64,000 nucleotides of DNA, taken from positions 454,001 through 518,000 of the forward strand of contig NZ_CP091110.1 of the NCBI RefSeq assembly GCF_021560175.1. Reading direction: 5' to 3'. Below, in pieces: positions 32,055 to 41,734 of this stretch; within the stretch, counting starts at the first letter, position 1, and every line of letters begins with the position of its first letter. This DNA is from Neobacillus drentensis. Its GTDB lineage: Bacteria; Bacillota; Bacilli; Bacillales; Cytobacillaceae. The notes below the pieces were generated by a model. That model worked only from the letters and a program-made list of their open reading frames with translations, searched no databases and had not been told where the DNA came from. The position numbers and the translations under genes are program-made.

Positions 32055-32600
32055 ATGAAGGCCTTAATTAATATTGATTATACCTACGATTTTGTTGCGG
32101 ATGCCGGGGCGTTAACCTGCGGAATGCCAGGGCAGCGGATTGAAGGCAAAATGGTCGAGCTGACCAAGGAATTTATCCAAAATGGCGATTATGTAGTTTT
32201 TGCGATTGATGTTCATGACAAGGGAAATCAATATCACCCGGAAACGAAATTATTCCCGCCGCATAACGTAAGAGGTACGGCTGGCCGTGATTTGTTTGGG
32301 GCTCTTCAGGGTGTTTATGAAGATAATAAACAGCGAGAAAACGTGTATTATATGGATAAAACCCGTTACTCTGCATTTGCAGGAACAGACCTTGAAATTA
32401 AACTGCGTGAACGGGGCATTACCGAATTACACCTAGTTGGCGTTTGTACAGATATTTGTGTGCTCCACACGGCAGTGGAGGCCTATAACAGAGGATTTAA
32501 AATCGTTGTCTATAAGGATGCTGTTGCTTCCTTTAATCAAGCCGGGCATGACTGGGCGCTGGGTCACTTTGAACAAACCCTTGGCGCTATGGTGAAATAA
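32055..32600 (+). CDS. pncA: Nicotinamidase (isochorismatase-like cysteine hydrolase)
   Basis: 181 residues. Deamidates nicotinamide to nicotinate. The catalytic triad fits: Asp in NIDYTYDF, Lys in DKTRYSAF, and Cys in VCTDICVLHTA; the metal site D-x-H is in AIDVHDKGNQYH. AAGGGGGAAT precedes the ATG. It lies 61 bp upstream of pncB, whose product uses the nicotinate, so the two form a NAD-salvage pair. Confidence 0.93.
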   Translation: MKALINIDYTYDFVADAGALTCGMPGQRIEGKMVELTKEFIQNGDYVVFAIDVHDKGNQYHPETKLFPPHNVRGTAGRDLFGALQGVYEDNKQRENVYYMDKTRYSAFAGTDLEIKLRERGITELHLVGVCTDICVLHTAVEAYNRGFKIVVYKDAVASFNQAGHDWALGHFEQTLGAMVK

Positions 32601-32661
32601 GGCTTTAAATGTTATGATGAGTTATAATCGTAAAAAGCTGTAATAGTATTCCGGAGGTTTT

Positions 32662-34134
32662 ATGATGAAACACATTTATCATGATGATAGTTTAGCTCTG
32701 CATACTGACCTATACCAGATAAATATGGCAGAGACGTATTGGAGAGACGGCATACATAATAAACGGGCTGTATTTGAGCTGTTTTTCCGCAAGCTGCCGT
32801 TTGGAAATGGCTATGCTGTTTTCGCGGGCTTGGAAAAGGTCATTCAATTTATCCAAGGGTTCCGTTTTAGTGAGGAAGACCTTGAATATTTGAAGGAAGA
32901 AGTAGGGTACAAGGATGATTTTCTCGATTATTTGAAAAATATGCGGTTTACCGGATCCATCCGTGCCATGCAAGAAGGTGAGCTTGTCTTTGGCAATGAA
33001 CCCATTTTACGTGTGGACGCACCCTTAGGAGAGGCACAAATTATTGAAACAGCTTTACTTAATATTGTGAACTACCAAACATTAATTGCAACGAAAGCTT
33101 CTCGAATTAAGCAGGTTGTCGGTGATGCGGTTGCGATGGAATTTGGTACGAGACGAGCACAGGAAATGGATGCGGCCATTTGGGGAACACGAGCGGCCTA
33201 TTTAGCAGGATTTGACTCAACCAGTAATGTTCGGGCAGGAAAGCTCTTTGGCGTGCCAGTATCGGGAACACATGCCCATGCGATGGTGCAGGCATATAAG
33301 GATGAATATACAGCTTTCCATAAATATGCGGAAACACATAAGGATTGTGTCTTTTTAGTTGATACATATGATACCCTCCGCCTCGGTGTGCCAAATGCCA
33401 TTAAGGTTGCAAAGGAACTGGGCGATACGATTAATTTCATCGGAATCCGTCTTGACAGCGGTGACCTTGCATATCTATCCAAAGAGGCTCGGAAAATGCT
33501 GGATGAGGCCGGTTTTCCTGATGCTAAAATTGTGGCGTCAAGTGACCTTGATGAATATACGATCATCAGTTTGAAAGGCCAAGGAGCAAGGATTGACAGC
33601 TGGGGAATTGGGACGAAATTGATTACCGCCTATGACCAAGCGGCACTTGGTGCAGTTTATAAAATTGTCGCCATTGAGGATGAACAAGGGGAATTAGTTG
33701 ATACCATTAAAATTTCCTCCAATCCGGTTAAGGTAACAACTCCGGGGATGAAAAAAATTTACCGGATTATCAATAATACCAATCATCATGCCGAAGGGGA
33801 TTATATTGCGATGGAAGAGGAAGTCCTTCCAGAAAAACGGCTCCGTATGTTCCATCCTACCCATACGTTTATCAATAAAGTGGTAACCAACTTTACGGCA
33901 AAGGAACTCCATGTTGACATATTTACGAACGGTGAGCTTGTCTATGAAGTTCCTTGTTTGGAAGAATCCCGTGACTATTTAAAACAAAACCTTGATGCCC
34001 TTTGGGATGAGTATAAACGGACAATGAATCCGGAAGAATATCCAGTCGACTTAAGTCAAAAATGCTGGGATAACAAGATGAGAAATATTGAAGAAGTAAA
34101 AGAAAAAGTGGCTGCAATGCAAGCGGAAGAGTAA
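32662..34134 (+). CDS. pncB: Nicotinate phosphoribosyltransferase
   Basis: 490 residues. Makes nicotinate mononucleotide from nicotinate, PRPP and ATP. Seen: DLYQINMAETYWRDG, the phosphohistidine region GTHAHAMVQAYKDE, and IRLDSGDLAYLSKEAR with SSDLDEYTI as the phosphate-binding loop. The ribosome site is CCGGAGG; ATG 32662 or 32665 could be used. Downstream is a direct repeat GGGCGTCC (34142 and 34157) rather than a clear terminator, then the second 21-bp array. Confidence 0.94.
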   Translation: MMKHIYHDDSLALHTDLYQINMAETYWRDGIHNKRAVFELFFRKLPFGNGYAVFAGLEKVIQFIQGFRFSEEDLEYLKEEVGYKDDFLDYLKNMRFTGSIRAMQEGELVFGNEPILRVDAPLGEAQIIETALLNIVNYQTLIATKASRIKQVVGDAVAMEFGTRRAQEMDAAIWGTRAAYLAGFDSTSNVRAGKLFGVPVSGTHAHAMVQAYKDEYTAFHKYAETHKDCVFLVDTYDTLRLGVPNAIKVAKELGDTINFIGIRLDSGDLAYLSKEARKMLDEAGFPDAKIVASSDLDEYTIISLKGQGARIDSWGIGTKLITAYDQAALGAVYKIVAIEDEQGELVDTIKISSNPVKVTTPGMKKIYRIINNTNHHAEGDYIAMEEEVLPEKRLRMFHPTHTFINKVVTNFTAKELHVDIFTNGELVYEVPCLEESRDYLKQNLDALWDEYKRTMNPEEYPVDLSQKCWDNKMRNIEEVKEKVAAMQAEE

Positions 34135-34185
34135 ATTTGGAGGGCGTCCTACCGGGGGCGTCCTTGTTTTATGCTGCTTGAAGGG

Positions 34186-34308
34186 ACTCGCAACGGAATA
34201 ATCGAGAATTTTCACGGAAAAATGGCTGTTTTACACGGAATTAATCGGGAATTGCGCGGAATAAATAAAGACTTTCGCGGAATTATCCCAAAAACCCGCC
34301 GAATTGTG
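34186..34308. repeat. Degenerate tandem array with exact 21-bp period (core CGGAATAA)
   Basis: Six units with the core CGGAAT(A/T)A at 34194, 34215, 34236, 34257, 34278 and 34299: every step is exactly 21 bp. Variable parts include TCGAGAATTTTCA and ATCGGGAATTGCG. An open frame runs through it into rlmD, but that is not the real start of rlmD. The period and the CGGA(A)TAA core resemble the array at 17.75-17.98 kb. Confidence 0.8.
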
Positions 34309-34389
34309 TCCTCCCCGAGCTCCATTTCGTGTTCCACCCCATTATATGTTACAATCTTTCTAGTCAATTCGGAGAAAAGGAAGAACGAA

Positions 34390-35760
34390 ATGAACAAAAC
34401 CATTCCAGTAACGAAAAATGAATTTATAGATGTCGTGTTCGAAGATTTAACCCATGACGGGGCAGGCGTAGCAAAGGTGGATGGATATCCACTCTTCGTT
34501 CCCAACGGACTGCCGGGTGAAAAAGCGAAAGTGAAAGTAATTAAAACTGGTAAAAGTTATGGCTTCGGAAGATTAATGGAACTTTATGAGAAAAGCCCGT
34601 TCCGGGTGGAAATTCCAAGCAGTGACCGTCATAAATACGGTGGCTGCCAGCTTGAGCATATCAGTTATGAAGGACAGTTAACGTACAAAGAAAACCAAGT
34701 CCGCGAGGTGCTGACGCGGATTGGTAAACTTGAAGAGGTGGTTGTGCATCCGATTCTCGGAATGGAAAGTCCGTGGCATTATCGGAATAAGGCGCAGGTG
34801 CCTGTTGGTGAAAAGGATGGCAAACTGATTGCCGGCTTTTTTAAACCAAGAAGCCACGAAATTGTTGATACGGATGAAAGCCTGATTCAATTACCGGAAA
34901 TTAATGAGGCCGTTCAACTAATTAAAGAGATTTGCAGCAAACTTGGGATCGCGGCCTATCAGGAGGAAACACATAAAGGAGTGCTCCGCCATATCATGGC
35001 CCGCTATGGTAAGCAGACTGGTGAGCTGATGGTTGTGCTGATTACTAGAACAGCAGATTTACCACAAAAGAATCGGCTGGTAGAAGAAATTGTCGCTCGG
35101 CTGCCAAAGGTGAAATCGATTGTTCATAATGTTAATTCCAAGCGGACCAATGTTATTTTAGGTGAAAAAACAACGGTACTCTGGGGAAGTGAGGTCATTT
35201 ATGACTATATTGGTGAAGTCAAATTCGCCATTTCCGCTTTGTCGTTTTACCAAGTTAATCCGGTCCAGACAAAGGTGCTTTATGACAAAGCACTTGAATA
35301 TGCGGACTTAAGCGGTGAAGAAACCGTCATTGATGCGTATTGTGGAATCGGGACCATTTCGTTATTTTTAGCGCAAAAGGCTAAAAGAGTTTTCGGTGTA
35401 GAAGTGGTGCCAGAAGCAATTGAAGATGCCAGACGAAATGCCGAGCTGAACGGACTAACCAATGCTGAGTTTGCGGCGGGAGAGTCAGAAGTGGTGATTC
35501 CGAAGTGGTACAAGGAGGGCAATGCCGCTGATGTGCTCGTGGTTGACCCGCCTCGCAAAGGCTGTGATGAAGCATTACTTCAGACCATTATTGAAATGAA
35601 GCCTAAGAAGGTTGTTTATGTATCCTGCAATCCGGCAACACTTGCCAGGGATTTACGAATTCTTGAGGATGGCGGCTACAAAACCATTGAGGTCCAGCCG
35701 GTTGATATGTTCCCGATGACAACGCATGTGGAGTGCGTCGTGCAACTTAAATTAAAATAG
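34390..35760 (+). CDS. rlmD: 23S rRNA (uracil-C5)-methyltransferase RlmD/RlmCD type
   Basis: 456 residues from ATG 34390, after AAAGGAAGAAC; an upstream open frame across the repeat array is ignored because B. subtilis YefA is about 459 residues. Layout: TRAM domain ([14 protein letters not shown]..., about 10-60), a cysteine cluster region ([10 protein letters not shown]), then the methyltransferase: [41 protein letters not shown] and the catalytic cysteine in [14 protein letters not shown]. Methylates U747/U1939 in 23S rRNA. Confidence 0.93.
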   Translation: MNKTIPVTKNEFIDVVFEDLTHDGAGVAKVDGYPLFVPNGLPGEKAKVKVIKTGKSYGFGRLMELYEKSPFRVEIPSSDRHKYGGCQLEHISYEGQLTYKENQVREVLTRIGKLEEVVVHPILGMESPWHYRNKAQVPVGEKDGKLIAGFFKPRSHEIVDTDESLIQLPEINEAVQLIKEICSKLGIAAYQEETHKGVLRHIMARYGKQTGELMVVLITRTADLPQKNRLVEEIVARLPKVKSIVHNVNSKRTNVILGEKTTVLWGSEVIYDYIGEVKFAISALSFYQVNPVQTKVLYDKALEYADLSGEETVIDAYCGIGTISLFLAQKAKRVFGVEVVPEAIEDARRNAELNGLTNAEFAAGESEVVIPKWYKEGNAADVLVVDPPRKGCDEALLQTIIEMKPKKVVYVSCNPATLARDLRILEDGGYKTIEVQPVDMFPMTTHVECVVQLKLK

Positions 35761-35798
35761 GCAGTCTGCCCTCAAATGAGGGGACCGCCTTTTGTTTT
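35760..35798 (+). terminator. Terminator after rlmD
   Basis: Imperfect stem GGCAGTCTGCCCTC / GAGGGGACCGCC and then TTTTGTTTTT. Confidence 0.75.
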
Positions 35799-35926
35799 TA
35801 TAATGAAAGACTTACATATGTGGAGTGTGTTGGGCAACTTATTACCAAATAGAAAGAAATAGTTATGGCTAGGTCAAAAGATTGGGTTTTTTGCTTTTTT
35901 ATTTCTTTCAAACCCTTCAGTAATGT

Positions 35927-37000
35927 TTAGCTAAAACAGGGCAATACAACGGTAAATATGCTTCCTTTACCGGGCTCGGTTTGTACGGTCACGTCACCGC
36001 CGCAAAGTTCCACTATGCGTTTTACAAGGGGAAGTCCAAGTCCGTACCCTGTTTTAGAATGAGAAGGATCGGCTTGATAAAATTTATCAAAAATATGAGC
36101 TGCAGTCTCTTCGTCCATACCAAAGCCGTCATCTTGAATGACAAAACAAATCTGGTCATTTACCTTCGTAAGAGTAATTGTAATCAAGCCACTTTGATAG
36201 GAAAATTTAATAGCATTATCTAAAAGGTTAAGCCAAATATGCTGTGTCAATTCTTCGTTTCCGCTATAGATCACTTTTTCTAATTCGACATTTACTGTAA
36301 TCTCTTTTGCAGACCATTTGGGCTCCATTAAGACGATTGTCCTTCTGATCTGTTCATCTAGCCTGAATGCGGCTTTATCACCAATAATTTCAAGGTTTTC
36401 GTATTTTGACAAGGTAAGCACATGGGTGGAAAGCGCAGCTAAGCGCTCTGATTCCGTTATGATAATGTCTAGATATTCCTGTCGTTCTTCCCCGGTAAGA
36501 TTATTTTCCTTGAGAAGCTTTGCAAAACCACGTACAGATACGATGGGCGTTTTAAATTCATGGGAAAAGTTGTTGACGAAATCACCTCTTAGTGTTTCTA
36601 TGCCTGAAAGCTCTTGTGTCATTTTATTAAAGCTACGGGACAGTTCTTCTAATTCTCCGATGCCTTTTAAATCAACCTTCACGCTAAAATCACCACCGGC
36701 CACCTTATGTGTAGCGTCAATGACTTTGCGGATCGGGTTCAGTGCTTTTTTGCTAAAAAAGGCTGTCAGTGCTGTTCCAAGCAAAATACAGAGGCCAAAA
36801 AGGACAAATAACGCGTACAGAGGATGTCCATTGTCTTCACCTGAACTCCGTGTATGATGTTCAGAAAGAGAAATAACGCCCAAATGATGTAATAGTGCGA
36901 CACTGCCGCCAATCACCAAAAAGGTCGCAACCATAACCCCGAATACAAACATCACCAATGTGATCGCAAGGCTCAACCGCTTTTTAAAAAATTCTCTCAT
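35927..37000 (-). CDS. Sensor histidine kinase (HAMP, short sensor loop)
   Basis: 357 residues: two transmembrane helices (about 12-36 and 61-83) with a short extracellular loop (about 25 residues, rich in His, Ser and Glu), HAMP, the H-box FSHEFKTPIVSVRG (phosphorylated His), then N (LLDNAIKFS), G1 (DDGFGMDE), F and G2 (GYGLGLPL) boxes. A loop this short is typical of kinases that sense through their transporter partner. It overlaps the response regulator gene by 4 bp and both diverge from the ABC transporter gene. Confidence 0.9.
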   Translation of the reverse strand: MREFFKKRLSLAITLVMFVFGVMVATFLVIGGSVALLHHLGVISLSEHHTRSSGEDNGHPLYALFVLFGLCILLGTALTAFFSKKALNPIRKVIDATHKVAGGDFSVKVDLKGIGELEELSRSFNKMTQELSGIETLRGDFVNNFSHEFKTPIVSVRGFAKLLKENNLTGEERQEYLDIIITESERLAALSTHVLTLSKYENLEIIGDKAAFRLDEQIRRTIVLMEPKWSAKEITVNVELEKVIYSGNEELTQHIWLNLLDNAIKFSYQSGLITITLTKVNDQICFVIQDDGFGMDEETAAHIFDKFYQADPSHSKTGYGLGLPLVKRIVELCGGDVTVQTEPGKGSIFTVVLPCFS

Positions 37001-37671
37001 GTTTTTTTCACCGCTTTATAGCCGAGGCCCCGAACCGTAACAATTTCAAATTCCAACCAATCCCGAAATCGGTCGCGCAAGCGGTTGATATGAACATTGA
37101 GTGTGTGATCATCGGTTTCGGATTCCATCCCCCAAATCTCATCCATAAGCTGCAGGCGGGTAAAAATCATGTTTGGATAGGATAGCAGCTTAAATAATAG
37201 GTAAAATTCTTTTTGAGGAAGCGAGATTACCTGTTCCTCACGTGATACGGTGAGCGCATCATAATCGAGCACAACCTTGCCGAATGTCAGTTTGTGGTCG
37301 CTGGCAATCTGGGCCCGGCGGAGAAGTGCTTTAATGCGAAGGACCATCTCCTCTTCATCCACCGGTTTTGTCATATAATCATCCGTACCGGCAAGAAATC
37401 CCTGCTTTTTGTCCTTTGGCTCCTGCTTGGCCGTAACCATCAAAATGGGCAGATTTCCCCACGAAAGCCGGAGTTGCCGTGTTAATTCATAGCCGTCCAT
37501 ATTCGGCATCATGATATCAAGCACCACTAAATCTATGTGCTGATTTTCCATTAAATGAAGTGCAGCGATACCATCCTCGGCACTGTATGTCACAAAACCG
37601 TTCTTTTTTAAAACGGCACACATCAATTTTCTGGTATTTGTGTCATCTTCAACCACTAATATCTTAAACAT
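36997..37671 (-). CDS. OmpR-family response regulator
   Basis: 224 residues: receiver domain with the phosphoacceptor Asp in LVVLDIMMPNMDGYEL, acidic pair in VVEDDTNTR, Lys in DYMTKPVDEEE, then a winged-helix DNA-binding domain ending in TVRGLGYKA. It acts with the overlapping kinase. The intergenic region towards the ABC transporter holds a long inverted repeat (37717-37764), likely its binding site. Confidence 0.93.
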   Translation of the reverse strand: MFKILVVEDDTNTRKLMCAVLKKNGFVTYSAEDGIAALHLMENQHIDLVVLDIMMPNMDGYELTRQLRLSWGNLPILMVTAKQEPKDKKQGFLAGTDDYMTKPVDEEEMVLRIKALLRRAQIASDHKLTFGKVVLDYDALTVSREEQVISLPQKEFYLLFKLLSYPNMIFTRLQLMDEIWGMESETDDHTLNVHINRLRDRFRDWLEFEIVTVRGLGYKAVKKT

Positions 37672-37716
37672 TCATCTGCCTCCCATTTATATATAGGATA
37701 TCTAATTCTATCTTAG

Positions 37717-37764
37717 AAAAGTAAACCGAACATCAACCAGCCAGTTGATTTTCAGTTTACTTTT
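37717..37764. promoter_or_regulatory. 48-bp inverted repeat between the two-component system and the ABC transporter
   Basis: Outer arms AAAAGTAAAC / GTTTACTTTT (37717-37726, 37755-37764) and inner arms ATCAAC / GTTGAT (37732-37737, 37744-37749) share one axis at 37740.5. Each 24-bp half matches the other at 20 of 24 positions. It sits between the divergent starts, so it could serve both promoters. Confidence 0.65.
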
Positions 37765-37806
37765 CATTGCTACACTTCGAACGTACCTATAAATGGAGGA
37801 ATCTTT

Positions 37807-40170
37807 ATGCTAAAACTCAAATTGGACAATATTAATAAAACCTACAAAAGCGGGGAAGTCGTTACCGCTTTAAAGGGGATCTCAATTGGATTCCGTGAGA
37901 ACGAACTTGTTTCCATCCTCGGTCCGTCGGGCTGCGGAAAAACGACACTTCTTAATATCATTGGCGGATTGGATCGGTATGACAGCGGCGATTTGATAAT
38001 AAACGGCTTGTCCACGAAAGAATTCAAGAACAGCGACTGGGATGCATACCGCAACCGGTCAATCGGCTTTGTTTTTCAAAGCTATAATCTGATCGGTCAT
38101 CAAACGGTGCTGCAGAATGTGGAAATTGCGATGACTTTATCGGGCGTATCCGCCCCCGAAAGAAAACAAAGAGCGAAGCAGGCACTAATGGATGTGGGGC
38201 TTGCCGACCATCTCACAAAGAAGCCAAATCAATTGTCCGGCGGCCAGATGCAGCGTGTCGCCATTGCACGTGCGCTTGTCAATGACCCTGATATTATTCT
38301 TGCCGATGAGCCAACCGGGGCGCTGGATAGTCATACCAGCGTCCAGGTGATGGATATTTTAAAAGAAGTGGCCAAAACGCGGCTTGTCATTATGGTTACC
38401 CATAATGGTGAACTAGCAGACCAATATTCAAACAGAATTATCCGTCTATTAGACGGTGAAGTTCAGTCGGACAGCAACCCGGTAACGGAAGCTGAAACAG
38501 AAAATGCAGCCGCACCGGCACCGAAAAAGCAGAAGTTTAAGAAAACCTCCATGTCACTAGTTACGGCGACATCGCTTTCTTTTAAAAATCTGCTGACAAA
38601 ACGAGGCAGAACGATGATCACAGCCTTTGCCGGAAGTATTGGGATTATAGGTGTTGCGCTTGTGTTGGCTCTTTCAAATGGCTTGTCGACCTATATGAGA
38701 AGCATGCAGGCCGATGCACTCTCCGGCTATCCCATCACCATCAATACAGGTGAGCAGACGATGGATTTGACTGACCGCGGACCTGGAAGGAATAACAATG
38801 CCGGCTCATTTTCAGAATATCCGAAGAAAAATATTATGTATTCCTACGACAAAGAGAAAAACAGTAAAAAGCACAGCAATATTATTACACAAGACTATCT
38901 CAATTATATCGGAAAATTAGAAACAAAAGTGCCGAATACCGTCAACAACATTTCCTATACACATGGAGTAACTGTCAATCTTTTAGCAAAAGGACAGGAC
39001 ACGGCAGTAAAATTTGAAACCAAGACTGTTTCGGCCGGCAGGGGAATGATGGGAGGTAATAACTCCTATTGGCAAGAGCTCCCTGCCAGCAATCACTTCA
39101 TTTTATCACTATATGATTTAATCGGCGAGGGAAGCCGCATGCCCGCTGGAAAAAACGAAGTGGTATTAGTGGTTGATAAATATAACCGCATTGATAAAGG
39201 ATTTTTTGAAAAACTAGGTATTACCGACAATGCCGAAGATTACAAGTTGACAGATTTTATTGGTAAATCGATAGTAAAAGTCATTCCGAATAACGATTAT
39301 TATACGAAAAAGGGCGATTTATTTACTTCAGCCGCACCGGCGGATTATGAAAAGCTGTATGACAGCAGTTCCGGTACAAAACTCACCATTACCGGCATTC
39401 TGCGTCCAAAAAAGGATGTCACCAGCAGCTATTTGTCACCGGGTATTGCGTATAGTCCTGATCTGACTGCAAATGTGGTTCAAGATGCGCAAAAGAGCGA
39501 AATTGCTGCTGTACAAAAAGCCTCTGATAAGGATGTCCTGCTTTCCACTCCTTTCGAGGACAACACGGCAAAGGATCAAGCCTTATTGAAGCTTGGGGCA
39601 GATACGACCCCTACGGGCATCAATATTTATCCGAAAGATTATGAAAGCAAAGATAAGATAAAAAAATACCTGGATCAATACAATCATGGGAAAGCAGACA
39701 AGAATCAACTGATTTATTCTGATCTGGCAGAAACGATTACTTCCATTACAGGAACATTGCTGAATACCGTCACATATGTTCTGACAGGATTTGCCGCTAT
39801 TTCACTCTTGGTTTCCACGATTATGATTGGAATTATCACCTATGTTTCGGTTATTGAGCGCACGAAGGAAATCGGCATCCTTCGCAGTGTGGGTGCCAGA
39901 AAAAAAGACGTCTCACGGGTATTTAATGCGGAGACTCTGATTATTGGATTTGCTGCAGGTATACTTGGTGTAGGTATTTCGTATCTACTGACCATACCAA
40001 TTAACTCCATTATAGTAAAACTTGCCGGAATTTCCGGAATAGCAAAACTTAATCCGCTTCATGCAGCAGTACTGGTTGTCGGAAGCATGCTGCTCACCTT
40101 AATTGCCGGGTTTATCCCGTCAAGAATGGCTGCAAAGAAAGACCCGGTCATTGCACTTCGTAGTGAATAA
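37807..40170 (+). CDS. ABC transporter, fused ATPase and FtsX/MacB-type permease
   Basis: 787 residues in one chain. ATPase (about 1-225): Walker [10 protein letters not shown], signature [15 protein letters not shown], Walker [14 protein letters not shown] linker rich in Ala/Glu/Pro follows, then a transmembrane helix (about 272-295), a large extracellular domain (about 300-640) and three more helices ending in the FtsX-like [20 protein letters not shown] segment. MacB-type proteins drive extrusion or sensing of peptides rather than pass small solutes. With the divergent two-component system it resembles peptide-antibiotic resistance modules; that role is inferred. Confidence 0.9.
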   Translation: MLKLKLDNINKTYKSGEVVTALKGISIGFRENELVSILGPSGCGKTTLLNIIGGLDRYDSGDLIINGLSTKEFKNSDWDAYRNRSIGFVFQSYNLIGHQTVLQNVEIAMTLSGVSAPERKQRAKQALMDVGLADHLTKKPNQLSGGQMQRVAIARALVNDPDIILADEPTGALDSHTSVQVMDILKEVAKTRLVIMVTHNGELADQYSNRIIRLLDGEVQSDSNPVTEAETENAAAPAPKKQKFKKTSMSLVTATSLSFKNLLTKRGRTMITAFAGSIGIIGVALVLALSNGLSTYMRSMQADALSGYPITINTGEQTMDLTDRGPGRNNNAGSFSEYPKKNIMYSYDKEKNSKKHSNIITQDYLNYIGKLETKVPNTVNNISYTHGVTVNLLAKGQDTAVKFETKTVSAGRGMMGGNNSYWQELPASNHFILSLYDLIGEGSRMPAGKNEVVLVVDKYNRIDKGFFEKLGITDNAEDYKLTDFIGKSIVKVIPNNDYYTKKGDLFTSAAPADYEKLYDSSSGTKLTITGILRPKKDVTSSYLSPGIAYSPDLTANVVQDAQKSEIAAVQKASDKDVLLSTPFEDNTAKDQALLKLGADTTPTGINIYPKDYESKDKIKKYLDQYNHGKADKNQLIYSDLAETITSITGTLLNTVTYVLTGFAAISLLVSTIMIGIITYVSVIERTKEIGILRSVGARKKDVSRVFNAETLIIGFAAGILGVGISYLLTIPINSIIVKLAGISGIAKLNPLHAAVLVVGSMLLTLIAGFIPSRMAAKKDPVIALRSE

Positions 40171-40178
40171 TATTTTTG

Positions 40179-40225
40179 GGGTCAGTCCTCCGCTGCTTTT
40201 ATGTATCGGGGACTGACCCTGTTTT
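40179..40225 (+). terminator. Terminator after the ABC transporter gene
   Basis: GGGTCAGTCC / GGACTGACCC perfect 10-bp stem with a 21-base loop, then TGTTTT. A similar GGGTCAGTC stem ends the tubulin-like gene at 55.9 kb. Confidence 0.85.
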
Positions 40226-40413
40226 GCTACTGTTCCCATTCTTTCAATTTGTTCCATACATATCACGACATTGTTATAACTGTTATAATGGTAATTGTCT
40301 TTCTGAAATATAGGGTTTATTAAAGTATCCTCTTATAGGAAAAGCTTATATAGAGGAAATCAGACATGTTGAGGAAGAGGCAAGATTGATCTAAAAAGTA
40401 GGAGGTCCATTAA

Positions 40414-40914
40414 ATGGATAATAACGATATATTAATTCGCTTGCGATATGCATTGGAAATAAAAAATAAAGAAATGGCCGAGATCTTTAAACTTGGCGGT
40501 GAGGAAGTAACTGTCCCAGAGGTAATCCAGATCCTAACAAAGTCAGATGATGAAGATGAATATGAAGATGACAATCAAATCAAATGTAATAACAATATGT
40601 TTGATTCCTTTTTAAATGGCCTGATTATTTTTAAAAGAGGAAGACAAGAACCCAAACCAGGAGAGTCTAATACACCCGAACCGGTCTCACCAAAAAGCGC
40701 AAACGTGAATAATCTTCTCTTAAAGAAGGTCAAAATAGCCCTGGCCTTAACAACAGACGATATGCTCGAAATATTTGAACTGGCAGGTATCAGGGTATCA
40801 AAAGGGGAACTCGGTGCTTTATTAAGAAAAGAAGGGCATAAGAATTATAAAGAATGCGGCGATAAATTTGCTCGGAATTTCTTAAAAGGATTAGCGCTTA
40901 AGTACAGGGGATAA
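40414..40914 (+). CDS. DUF1456 family protein (YehS-like)
   Basis: 166 residues, two similar halves: NNDILIRLRYALEIKNKEMAEIFKLGG and NNLLLKKVKIALALTTDDMLEIFELAG align directly, each followed by a VTVPEV/VSKGEL segment. An acidic stretch (DDEDEYEDD) lies between. AGGAGG precedes the ATG. Function unknown. It is 18 bp before the next gene, likely the same operon. Confidence 0.85.
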   Translation: MDNNDILIRLRYALEIKNKEMAEIFKLGGEEVTVPEVIQILTKSDDEDEYEDDNQIKCNNNMFDSFLNGLIIFKRGRQEPKPGESNTPEPVSPKSANVNNLLLKKVKIALALTTDDMLEIFELAGIRVSKGELGALLRKEGHKNYKECGDKFARNFLKGLALKYRG

Positions 40915-40932
40915 CGAACGATAGGTGATGAG

Positions 40933-41640
40933 ATGATACATACCTACTTAGGGAAGACGATACGTTTTGAAATCAAGTACAAAAATAGAACTTCGATAGG
41001 AATCACGATAGATAGCTATGGAAATCTGGAAGTCCAGGCTCCGAAAGGGATACCTGACGATAGAGTGCTTCGATTATTAGAGGAAAAATGGGAGCTAATT
41101 CAGCAAAAATTGAAAGAAATGCAGGATAGGCTCGAGGGTCCACAGAAAAGGCTCTATGAGCAGGGGGAGAGTTTTCTTTATTTAGGGAACAATTATCCTG
41201 TTGAACTCCTTGAAAACAATCAGATCGAGCAGGATTATGTGGTGTTTGAAGGAGAGACGTTACGAATCTATGTGAAGAAGATGGAAGATGAGAGCGTAAA
41301 GCAAGCTCTTAAACGCTTCTATTATCAGCAGTGTAAAGCTTTAGTCGAGAAGAGTATCACCTCCTATCAAAGCTACTTTAAAACAAAACCGCGCTCTATC
41401 CGGATTACGGATAGTAAAACAACCTGGGGAACTTGTGATTCAAGGCAGCAGCTAACCTTCAATTGGAGGCTGGCCATGGCACCACGTGAGGTGGTTGACT
41501 ATGTAGTCGTTCATGAAATGTGCCATATGGTCCATCTGAATCATGACCGCTCCTTTTGGCGCCTGGTTGGAAAAATCATGCCCGATTATAAGGAAAAGGA
41601 AAACTGGCTGGCAGTTTCAAATTGGAAAATGACCGTTTAG
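40933..41640 (+). CDS. YgjP-type (DUF45) zinc metallopeptidase-like protein
   Basis: 235 residues. The zinc motif HEMCH (H-E-x-x-H) is followed by the third ligand region HLNHDRSFWRLVGKIMPDY. The segment TKPRSIRITDSKTTWGTCDS and LTFNWRLAMAPREVVDYVV is typical of the YgjP/SprT-like family. GTGATGAG precedes the ATG. The target is unknown; no export signal, so it is cytoplasmic. Confidence 0.88.
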   Translation: MIHTYLGKTIRFEIKYKNRTSIGITIDSYGNLEVQAPKGIPDDRVLRLLEEKWELIQQKLKEMQDRLEGPQKRLYEQGESFLYLGNNYPVELLENNQIEQDYVVFEGETLRIYVKKMEDESVKQALKRFYYQQCKALVEKSITSYQSYFKTKPRSIRITDSKTTWGTCDSRQQLTFNWRLAMAPREVVDYVVVHEMCHMVHLNHDRSFWRLVGKIMPDYKEKENWLAVSNWKMTV

Positions 41641-41649
41641 ATCAAACAA

Positions 41650-41681
41650 GGCATCTGCATTCTGCAGGTGCTTTTTGTTTT
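41650..41681 (+). terminator. Terminator after the metallopeptidase-like gene
   Basis: GCATCTGCA-TTC-TGCAGGTGC stem and TTTTTG. Confidence 0.88.
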
Positions 41682-41684
41682 CCT

Positions 41685-41730
41685 TAAAAAAACACATCTT
41701 CCTAAAGTACAGGAAGATGCATCTTCTTTA
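41685..41730 (-). terminator. Terminator of the GntR gene (minus strand)
   Basis: CATCTTCCT / AGGAAGATG stem; on the minus strand it is followed by a run of T. Confidence 0.85.
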
Positions 41731-41734
41731 AAAC

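Noticed and set aside
34142..34164. Terminator after pncB
   Set aside because: GGGCGTCC occurs twice in the same direction, so it is a direct repeat and cannot form the stem.
34171..34389. N-terminal extension of RlmD
   Set aside because: The open frame runs through the 21-bp array, has no ribosome site and would add 73 residues absent from the known protein; ATG 34390 has a site and gives the family length.
36318..36857. 179-codon frame opposite the histidine kinase gene
   Set aside because: Antisense shadow; the kinase on the other strand has all its catalytic boxes.
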